Under the pieces are notes generated by a model. The model saw only the letters and a program-made list of their open reading frames with translations, was not told where the DNA came from and searched no databases. Below, one piece after another: positions 1 through 5,079 of a DNA stretch of 5,079 bases; position 1 is the first letter of the stretch; each line of letters begins with the position of its first letter. Source of the stretch: MnTg04 sp036443455 (GTDB lineage Bacteria > Pseudomonadota > Gammaproteobacteria > Steroidobacterales > MnTg04); NCBI GenBank assembly GCA_036443455.1, contig JAZFYI010000174.1, forward strand, positions 1-5,079, written 5' to 3'. Both the position numbers and the translations under genes were made by a program.

Positions 1-282
1 TCGAGAAGAACCGAGTTGGTAAAAACCAACCTGATGGTTTTCATCCGACCGACGATCCTGCGCGATGGCACCCAGGCGGCAATGCAGTCCAACGCAAGGT
101 ACAACTACATTCGGGATTTGCAGCTGGACCGCGGATTCGGTAAAGGATCCGTACAAATGATGCCTGACGAACAAAGACCAGTCCTGCCCGCGATCGACGG
201 CCGTGGCCGTGTCATTGGCGGAACGGCGATCGACACAGCCCCGCCGGTTGCTGCGGATGAGGAAGGCGATGACGGATCCTGA
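1..282 (+). CDS. gspD: Type II secretion outer-membrane secretin GspD, C-terminal end (5' truncated by window)
   Basis: This is the last 93 codons of the secretin that forms the multimeric outer-membrane channel of the type II secretion system. The reading frame is open from base 1, so the true start lies left of the window; the TTG at 16 is internal. Residues 10-22 of the fragment (NLMVFIRPTILRD) are the conserved closing segment of the secretin core seen in GspD proteins. It is followed by a helical-looking stretch with ARYNYIRDLQL, in the position of the C-terminal S-domain that can bind a pilotin. The protein ends in a proline/alanine-rich and then acidic tail (ADEEGDDGS), probably disordered. 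The stop TGA at 280-282 lies inside the start of gspE, which supports an operon. The family assignment is firm. Whether this tail binds a pilotin cannot be judged from sequence alone, and no similarity to the PulD S-domain is obvious. Confidence 0.93.
   Translation, partial: SRRTELVKTNLMVFIRPTILRDGTQAAMQSNARYNYIRDLQLDRGFGKGSVQMMPDEQRPVLPAIDGRGRVIGGTAIDTAPPVAADEEGDDGS
259..266 (+). promoter_or_regulatory. Ribosome binding site that favours the gspE start at 269
   Basis: The purine run GAGGAAGG lies within the gspD coding end. Its GAGG core (259-262) stands 6 bases before the ATG at 269, a good Shine-Dalgarno distance. The competing in-frame ATG at 257 and GTG at 203 have no comparable purine-rich sequence in front. 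The site is inside gspD, so ribosomes finishing gspD would pass over it, consistent with translational coupling. This is read by eye and not tested. Confidence 0.6.
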
Positions 283-1786
283 AAGCCGGCCGGCAGAAAC
301 TCATGGCGTTGACGGCGGCCATCCCAGGCTGTCTTTTTCATTTGCCAAACGCCATGGCGTGCTGATTCGGGGAATTCAGGACGGCCGGCTGGACACAGTC
401 TGCCGCCACGATGTAACGCCGCTGACACTGGCGGAACTGGGCAGGCATTTCCAGGTTCCGCTGAACCTGACGCGGGTCGACAGCGATAATTTCAATAGCC
501 TGCTGCAACTGACCTACGAAGCGGGGAGTAACTCGGCCATGCAAATGGTTGGGGAGTTCGATGAAGACCTGGATCTGAGCACGGTTGCCGAGCAGCTGCC
601 GGAGCCGTCCGATCTGCTGGAGAGCGAGGACGATGCGCCGATCATCAGGCTGATCAACGCCCTGCTGACCGAGGCGATCAAGGCCAATGCCTCCGACATA
701 CACATCGAGCCCTATGAAAACCGGCTGGTGGTTCGCCTGCGCGTCGATGGCGTATTGCGCGAAGTCCTGCGATCGCGCCGCGCGGTGGCGCCGCTGGTGG
801 TTTCCCGGATCAAGGTGATGTCGCGGCTGGATATCGCTGAAAAGCGATTGCCGCAAGACGGCCGCATCTCGCTGCGTATTGCCGGCCGCGCCGTCGACGT
901 CCGGGTCTCGACCATGCCATCCGGTCATGGCGAACGGGTGGTGCTGCGCTTGCTGGACAAGCAGGCGGGACGACTCGATCTCGGCAGCCTGGGCATGGAC
1001 GGCGAAACCCGGAAAACCGTGGACCAGCTCATTCATCGGCCACACGGAATTTTGCTGGTCACCGGACCCACCGGCTCGGGCAAGACCACGACCTTGTATG
1101 CCGCGCTGGAACGCATCAACGACAACACGCGGAACATCATGACGGTCGAGGATCCGATCGAGTACTACATCGATGGCATCGGTCAGAGCCAGGTCAACAA
1201 CAAAGTAAAAATGACCTTTGCCCGGGGTCTGCGCGCCATTTTGCGGCAGGATCCGGATGTCGTCATGGTCGGCGAGATACGCGATCTGGAAACCGCCGAG
1301 ATTGCGGTACAAGCCAGCCTGACCGGTCACCTCGTCTTGTCGACTTTGCATACCAACACCGCCGTCGGCGCCGTTACCCGTTTGCGCGACATGGGCATCG
1401 AACCCTTCCTGCTCGCCTCAAGCCTGATCGGCGCAGTTGCCCAGCGCCTGGTGCGCTTGCTCTGCACCGCCTGCCGCGAACGCTATTCGGCCGATGCCAC
1501 CGAAAAAAAGCTGCTCCAGACCCCCGCGCGCGAAAAACTGACCCTCTACCGGGCCACCGCCTGCGCGCAATGCAACCAGACCGGCTACAGCGGCCGCACC
1601 GGGATCTATGAACTGGTGGTTATCGACGACACCATGAAAACGATGATTCATGAAACGGCCAGCGAGCACCTGCTCGAGGAACACGCCAGATCGCAAAGTG
1701 TGAGTATCCGGGCCGACGGGCGCAGCAAGGTACTCAGCGGAGTTACCACGCTCGAAGAAGTGTTGCGCGTTACCCGGGCCGACTAG
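269..1786 (+). CDS. gspE: Type II secretion system ATPase GspE
   Basis: This is the cytoplasmic hexameric ATPase that drives pseudopilus assembly, held at the inner membrane by GspL and GspF in the family. The product is 505 aa, the normal GspE length. An N-terminal domain with FSFAKRHGVLI at residues 23-33 is followed by an acidic linker (about 95-103). The second N-terminal domain has ASDIHIEP at 141-148 and RLPQDGR at 193-199. The ATPase core shows Walker A GPTGSGKT (266-273), the Asp box TVEDPIEY (292-299), Walker B ending MVGEIRD with the catalytic-type Glu336, and the His box GHLVLSTLHTN (353-363). The zinc-type tetracysteine is complete: C399-x2-C402, 29 residues, C432-x2-C435. This motif separates GspE/PilB-type from PilT-type ATPases. 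The chosen ATG overlaps gspD by 14 bases and has a ribosome binding site; GTG 203 would add 22 unsupported residues. gspF follows after 16 bases. Nothing looks broken. Confidence 0.96.
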   Translation: MTDPESRPAETHGVDGGHPRLSFSFAKRHGVLIRGIQDGRLDTVCRHDVTPLTLAELGRHFQVPLNLTRVDSDNFNSLLQLTYEAGSNSAMQMVGEFDEDLDLSTVAEQLPEPSDLLESEDDAPIIRLINALLTEAIKANASDIHIEPYENRLVVRLRVDGVLREVLRSRRAVAPLVVSRIKVMSRLDIAEKRLPQDGRISLRIAGRAVDVRVSTMPSGHGERVVLRLLDKQAGRLDLGSLGMDGETRKTVDQLIHRPHGILLVTGPTGSGKTTTLYAALERINDNTRNIMTVEDPIEYYIDGIGQSQVNNKVKMTFARGLRAILRQDPDVVMVGEIRDLETAEIAVQASLTGHLVLSTLHTNTAVGAVTRLRDMGIEPFLLASSLIGAVAQRLVRLLCTACRERYSADATEKKLLQTPAREKLTLYRATACAQCNQTGYSGRTGIYELVVIDDTMKTMIHETASEHLLEEHARSQSVSIRADGRSKVLSGVTTLEEVLRVTRAD

Positions 1787-1789
1787 GAA
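1785..1789 (+). promoter_or_regulatory. Weakly placed ribosome binding site for gspF
   Basis: AGGAA overlaps the gspE stop codon (TAG, 1784-1786) and is the only Shine-Dalgarno-like sequence before the gspF ATG at 1803. The spacer is 13 bases, longer than the usual 5-9. An in-frame TGA at 1794-1796 blocks any earlier gspF start, so the ATG at 1803 stands. The distance suggests that gspF translation may rely partly on ribosomes arriving from gspE; that is inference. Confidence 0.4.
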
Positions 1790-1802
1790 TTCCTGATACG
1801 CG

Positions 1803-3014
1803 ATGGGCGCCTTCGACTACAAAGCGGTCGATTCCTCCGGCAAGCCGGTGCAAGGCGTGCTGGAAGGCGATAACGCGCGGCAGGTACGGCAACTGCTGCG
1901 CGAAAGACACTTGCTCCCGCTGGAAGTGACCGAGGTTGCCGAAAAGGAAAAGAAACGGCGCAAACTGGGTTTTCGCCAGGGCATCAGCGCAACCGACCTC
2001 GCCTTGTTTACCCGGCAGCTGGCCACGCTGGTGCGGGCGGGCTTGCCACTGGAAGAGGCCCTGCGCGCCGTCTCTCAGCAGACCGAGAAATCCCGGGTCA
2101 GCAGCATCCTGATGGGGGTGCGCTCGCGCCTGATGGAAGGGCACCCGCTGGCGGCCGGCATGGCTGATTTCCCCCAGGCGTTTCCCGAGATGTACCGGGC
2201 GACGGTCGCTGCCGGCGAACAATCCGGGCATCTGGATGCGGTACTGGAAAGATTGGCGGACTATACCGAAAGCCGGCAGATCCTCCGTCAGAAATTGAGC
2301 TCTGCGGCGATTTATCCGATCGTGCTGTCGGGCATGGCGATCCTGATCGTGACCGGCATGCTGGTTTTCGTCGTGCCAAAAATCGTCGGTATTTTTGAAG
2401 ACAGCAACCAGGAACTGCCATTCCTGACCACCGCCCTGATTACCGTCAGTCACGCGATTCGCGACTACGGGTTGCTGGGCCTGGTCGCTATCGCCGGTGG
2501 CGTGTTCGCGTTCAAACGCTGGCTGCGGCAGAAAAGCGCCCGGCGCCGGGTCCATGGTTTCCTGTTGCGCCTGCCGCTGGTGGCGCGCCTGGTTCGCGGT
2601 TTCAATAACGCGCGCTTTACGCGCACGCTGAGCATCCTCTCGGGCAGCGGCGTACCGGTACTGGAATCGATGCGCATCGCCGGCTCGGTGATCGCAAATT
2701 TACCTATGTGGGAAGCGGTCGAGGAAGCGACGATGAGGGTTCGCGAAGGCGCGACCATCAGTCATTCGCTGGCGGCACGCGGGCTTTTCCCGCCGATGAC
2801 CGTACACCTGATCGCCAGCGGCGAAGCCAGCGGGAAACTGGATGAAATGCTCGAACGCGCGGCCGAAAACCAGGAGCGGGAACTCGATGGCCTGATCGGG
2901 GCGATGCTGAGCATCCTGGAGCCTGCGCTGATCATCGTGATGGCCATATTCGTTTTTATCATCGTGATCGCCATCCTGCTGCCCATTTTCCAACTGCAAC
3001 AGATTGTTCAATAG
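1803..3014 (+). CDS. gspF: Type II secretion inner-membrane platform protein GspF
   Basis: This polytopic inner-membrane protein of the T2SS assembly platform contacts GspE and GspL and is thought to transmit ATPase motion to the growing pseudopilus. The product is 403 aa, typical for the family. It opens with the usual FDYKAVDSSGKPVQG segment. Two homologous cytoplasmic T2SSF domains are visible as an internal repeat: FTRQLATLVRAGLPLEEAL (69-87) matches FTRTLSILSGSGVPVLES (272-289), and GEQSGHLDAVLERLA (138-152) matches GEASGKLDEMLERAA (340-354). Three hydrophobic segments fit membrane helices at about 171-193, 222-238 and 372-396, the last very hydrophobic and close to the C-terminus. A basic stretch KEKKRRK lies at 48-54. 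The gene follows gspE by 16 bases. Downstream comes a convergent polymerase gene in place of the expected gspG. The start is fixed by an in-frame stop just upstream. Confidence 0.96.
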   Translation: MGAFDYKAVDSSGKPVQGVLEGDNARQVRQLLRERHLLPLEVTEVAEKEKKRRKLGFRQGISATDLALFTRQLATLVRAGLPLEEALRAVSQQTEKSRVSSILMGVRSRLMEGHPLAAGMADFPQAFPEMYRATVAAGEQSGHLDAVLERLADYTESRQILRQKLSSAAIYPIVLSGMAILIVTGMLVFVVPKIVGIFEDSNQELPFLTTALITVSHAIRDYGLLGLVAIAGGVFAFKRWLRQKSARRRVHGFLLRLPLVARLVRGFNNARFTRTLSILSGSGVPVLESMRIAGSVIANLPMWEAVEEATMRVREGATISHSLAARGLFPPMTVHLIASGEASGKLDEMLERAAENQERELDGLIGAMLSILEPALIIVMAIFVFIIVIAILLPIFQLQQIVQ

Positions 3015-3060
3015 CCTGCCTGTCGCCGGGGATCGCGGATCCTGGGCGACAGGCAGGTTA
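3012..3060. terminator. Stop-to-stop inverted repeat between gspF and dnaE2, probable bidirectional terminator or 3'-end hairpin
   Basis: The arms CCTGCCTGTCGCC (3015-3027) and GGCGACAGGCAGG (3045-3057) are perfectly complementary over 13 bp. On the + strand transcript the stem can extend by one G-U and two A-U pairs, which joins the gspF stop (3012-3014) to the complement of the dnaE2 stop (3058-3060). The 17-base loop contains a second small hairpin, GGATC-GCG-GATCC (3030-3042). Symmetry and position between convergent genes fit a shared transcription end. Neither flank has a proper T run: GTTAATG follows on the + strand and CTATTGA on the - strand. It is therefore not a textbook intrinsic terminator. 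An mRNA 3'-protective hairpin or a barrier to read-through antisense RNA is an alternative. Confidence 0.65.
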
Positions 3061-5079
3061 ATGAAAATCGCGTGAACGGGTGAGCAGGCTGCCCAGCAGT
3101 TCGCTATGGTCTTCCAGGCGAGTGGCGATCAGGTGCAAGACTTCGCCCTCACGCTGCACCCTGCCCCGCACTCCCAGCAACCGCGCCTCCAGCACTTCAC
3201 GACGCTGCCGCTCGACCAGCTTCGGCCAGATGATGACATTGCTGTGATCGCTTTCGTCCTCCAGCGTCACAAACACGACGCCGCTGGCGCTGTTCGGCCG
3301 CTGCCGGGTGATCACCAGGCCGGCGACCGCGGCCGGCGCACCGTTCGGCAGTTTTTTAAGTTCGGCACAGCTTAACCACCCGGCTTCTCGCAACTGGCGT
3401 CGCAGCAAGGCGATCGGGTGCGCCCTGAGACTCAGGCCCAGGGTACGATAATCGGCAACCACCGCCTCCTCGACCGTCGGCGATGGCAGCAATGGCAAAG
3501 CTTCCGCAATACGCGGCTTGGGAAACAACGGGGAAGGCGGCACCAGCCCCGCTACGTCCCAGCGCGCACGATGGCGGTTGCCGCTTATAAAATACAGGGC
3601 ATCGGCCGCAGCCAGCGCCGCCAGGTCTCCCCGGCTCAGTTGGCTGCGTTCGGCCAGGTCCTGCACACAGACGAAAGCCCGCTCCCGCCGTTCCGCCAGC
3701 AAGCGTTCACCCGCGTCGGCCGACAATCCCCTGACCAGGCGCAGACCCAGGCGCAGGGCGGGCTCATCGCCCTGACCGCGCTCCAGTACGCAATCCCAGT
3801 CGCTGGAACGAATATCGACCGCACGCACTTCGACGCCATGCCGGCGCGCCATCTGCACCAGTTGTGCCGGCGCATAAAAACCCATCGGCTGGCTGTTGAG
3901 CAGCGCGCAGGTAAACGCGGCGGGTTCATGGCATTTCAGCCAGGCCGAGACATAGACCAACAGCGCAAAACTGGCGGCATGCGATTCGGGGAACCCGTAT
4001 TCGCCAAAACCCAGTATCTGCTGAAAAATCTGCCGGGCGAATTCAGTGGTATAGCCCCGGTCCTGCATCCCCCGGACCAGGCGCTCCTCGAATGGCCCCA
4101 GACCGCCCCTGCGTTTCCAGGCCGCCATGGCGCGGCGCAGGCGATCGGCCTCGCCCGGGCTAAAGCCGGCCGCGACAACCGCCAGCTGCATGACCTGCTC
4201 CTGGAAAATGGGCACGCCCAGCGTGCGTTCCAGCACCTTGCGAACCGCCGGGCTGGGATAACTCACCGCTTCTTCGCCCCGCCGCCGGCGCAGATAGGGA
4301 TGCACCATGCCGCCTTGTATCGGCCCGGGGCGAATCAGCGCGATCTCGATCACCAGGTCGTAATAATTCCTGGGCTTGAGGCGTGGCAGCATTGCCATTT
4401 GCGCCCGCGACTCGATCTGGAACACACCGACGGTGTCGGCACGGCAAATCATGTCGTAAACCCGCGGGTCTTCGGCCGGCACCGTCGCCAGCATCAGGCG
4501 GCGACCGCGAAATTTCTCGACCAGGTCAAAACAGCGCCGGATGGCGGAAAGCATGCCCAGGCCGAGCACATCCACCTTGAGCAGTCCCAGTTCATCGAGA
4601 TCATCCTTGTCCCACTGGATCACCGTGCGCTCGGGCATGGCTGCATTTTCGACCGGCACCAGTTCCGCCAGCGGACCTTGCGAGATCACGAAGCCACCCA
4701 CATGCTGAGAAAGGTGACGCGGGAAACCAATCAGCTCGCGCACCAGCGTCAGCAAACGATGCACGGCCGGGTTAGCCGGGTCGAACCCGGCCTCCACGAC
4801 CCGTTCATCCTGGACTTCCCGGCGGTCCCGCCACTGCATGGCCCGTGCCAGGCGGTCAACCTGCAACTGATCCAGCCCCAGGGCCTTGCCGACATCGCGC
4901 ATCGCGCTGCGTGGCCGGTAGCTGATGACGGTCGCCGTCAGCGCCGCCCGCTCACGGGTGTATTTCCGGTAAATGTACTGGATGACTTCCTCGCGCCGCT
5001 GGTGCTCAAAATCCACATCGATATCCGGTGGTTCATCGCGCTCGCGCGAAATAAAACGCTCGAACAGCATCGACATGCG
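3058..5079 (-). CDS. dnaE2: Error-prone DNA polymerase III alpha-like subunit DnaE2 (ImuC), C-terminal two thirds (5' truncated by window)
   Basis: This C-family polymerase carries out mutagenic translesion synthesis after DNA damage, in the family together with ImuA and ImuB. The frame is open to the right edge, giving 673 codons; DnaE2 proteins are usually a little over 1000 aa, so the PHP domain and part of the palm are off the window. ATG 5076-5074 is internal (residue 1 in the numbering here). The palm motif PPDIDVDFEH (16-25) holds the DxDxD aspartates 18/20/22, and KVDVLGLG (167-174) gives the third catalytic-type Asp169. Further conserved blocks are FPRHLSQHVGGFVIS (118-132), ALIRPGPIQGG (246-256) and GFPESHAASFALLVY (361-375). 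A helix-hairpin-helix region (about 445-490) and an OB-fold (about 582-655) follow. The protein ends SRDFH, a typical DnaE2 terminus, with no tau-binding extension like that of DnaE1. The DFEHQRREEVIQYIY region favours DnaE2 over DnaE1. The gene converges on gspF with 43 bases between the stop codons. Confidence 0.94.
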   Translation of the reverse strand, partial: RMSMLFERFISRERDEPPDIDVDFEHQRREEVIQYIYRKYTRERAALTATVISYRPRSAMRDVGKALGLDQLQVDRLARAMQWRDRREVQDERVVEAGFDPANPAVHRLLTLVRELIGFPRHLSQHVGGFVISQGPLAELVPVENAAMPERTVIQWDKDDLDELGLLKVDVLGLGMLSAIRRCFDLVEKFRGRRLMLATVPAEDPRVYDMICRADTVGVFQIESRAQMAMLPRLKPRNYYDLVIEIALIRPGPIQGGMVHPYLRRRRGEEAVSYPSPAVRKVLERTLGVPIFQEQVMQLAVVAAGFSPGEADRLRRAMAAWKRRGGLGPFEERLVRGMQDRGYTTEFARQIFQQILGFGEYGFPESHAASFALLVYVSAWLKCHEPAAFTCALLNSQPMGFYAPAQLVQMARRHGVEVRAVDIRSSDWDCVLERGQGDEPALRLGLRLVRGLSADAGERLLAERRERAFVCVQDLAERSQLSRGDLAALAAADALYFISGNRHRARWDVAGLVPPSPLFPKPRIAEALPLLPSPTVEEAVVADYRTLGLSLRAHPIALLRRQLREAGWLSCAELKKLPNGAPAAVAGLVITRQRPNSASGVVFVTLEDESDHSNVIIWPKLVERQRREVLEARLLGVRGRVQREGEVLHLIATRLEDHSELLGSLLTRSRDFH

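Noticed and set aside
16..18. TTG at 16 as the start of a small independent gene
   Set aside because: The frame is open to base 1 and the residues are the conserved closing segment of secretin, so this is the 3' end of gspD.
203..268. Upstream in-frame GTG (203) and ATG (257) as the gspE start
   Set aside because: They would add 22 or 4 residues not resembling GspE N-termini and lack a ribosome binding site; ATG 269 has GAGG at a good distance.
338..1351. 337-codon open frame on the - strand opposite gspE
   Set aside because: It is fully antisense to a well-supported gene, shows no recognisable motif, and is rich in Gln, His, Asp and Arg as expected for a shadow frame in GC-rich DNA.
1770..2555. 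261-codon open frame on the - strand opposite gspF
   Set aside because: It is antisense to gspF with shadow-like composition (many Gln, His, Arg, Pro) and no domain signature.
147..3043. Several GGATCC palindromes (near 147, 273, 1150, 1249 and 3037)
   Set aside because: Most fall in coding sequence at Gly-Ser, Asp-Pro or similar codons, with no regular spacing; this is best explained by GC-rich codon use.
3020..3052. CTGT...ACAG halves in the hairpin as a LexA (SOS) box
   Set aside because: The halves are 25 bases apart, not the 8 of a CTGT-N8-ACAG operator, and lie at the 3' ends of both genes.
5074..5076. ATG near the right edge as the true dnaE2 start
   Set aside because: The following residues (LFERFIS...PPDIDVDF) belong to the middle of DnaE2, and the frame continues to the window end.

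Overview
The window looks like chromosomal DNA of a GC-rich proteobacterium, most likely gamma- or betaproteobacterial. It carries a Gsp-type type II secretion (T2SS) gene block and a DnaE2/ImuC-type polymerase of the kind found in many proteobacteria. The genus cannot be told from the sequence. Coding density is nearly complete, no gap exceeds about 45 bases, and I see no RNA gene, insertion sequence, CRISPR array or prophage trace.

Left part (1-3014, + strand): three genes in tight succession. The first is the 3' end of gspD, the outer-membrane secretin, cut by the window edge. The second is complete gspE, the cytoplasmic secretion ATPase, which starts inside the gspD tail with a 14-base overlap. 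The third is complete gspF, the inner-membrane platform protein, which starts 16 bases after gspE. Spacing and strand indicate one gspDEF transcription unit with likely translational coupling. In the T2SS machine, GspE powers pseudopilus assembly through the GspF/GspL/GspM inner-membrane platform, and folded periplasmic proteins leave through the GspD channel. The usual next gene, the major pseudopilin gspG, does not follow. The rest of the system must lie upstream of gspD or elsewhere in the genome.

Junction (3015-3057): 43 bases between two convergent stop codons. They are almost entirely taken up by a perfect 13-bp inverted repeat with a smaller nested hairpin. The outer stem can extend into both stop codons. 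It is probably a shared bidirectional transcription end or mRNA-stabilising hairpin.

Right part (3058-5079, - strand): the C-terminal two thirds of an error-prone DNA polymerase III alpha-like protein (DnaE2/ImuC). Its active-site aspartates are intact and its C-terminus is natural; the N-terminal PHP domain lies beyond the right edge. It acts in SOS-type damage-tolerant DNA synthesis, usually with ImuA and ImuB. Those genes, and any LexA-controlled promoter, would lie to the right of the window.

I did not find a previously undescribed system here. The points most worth checking are the stop-to-stop hairpin and the interruption of the T2SS cluster after gspF.
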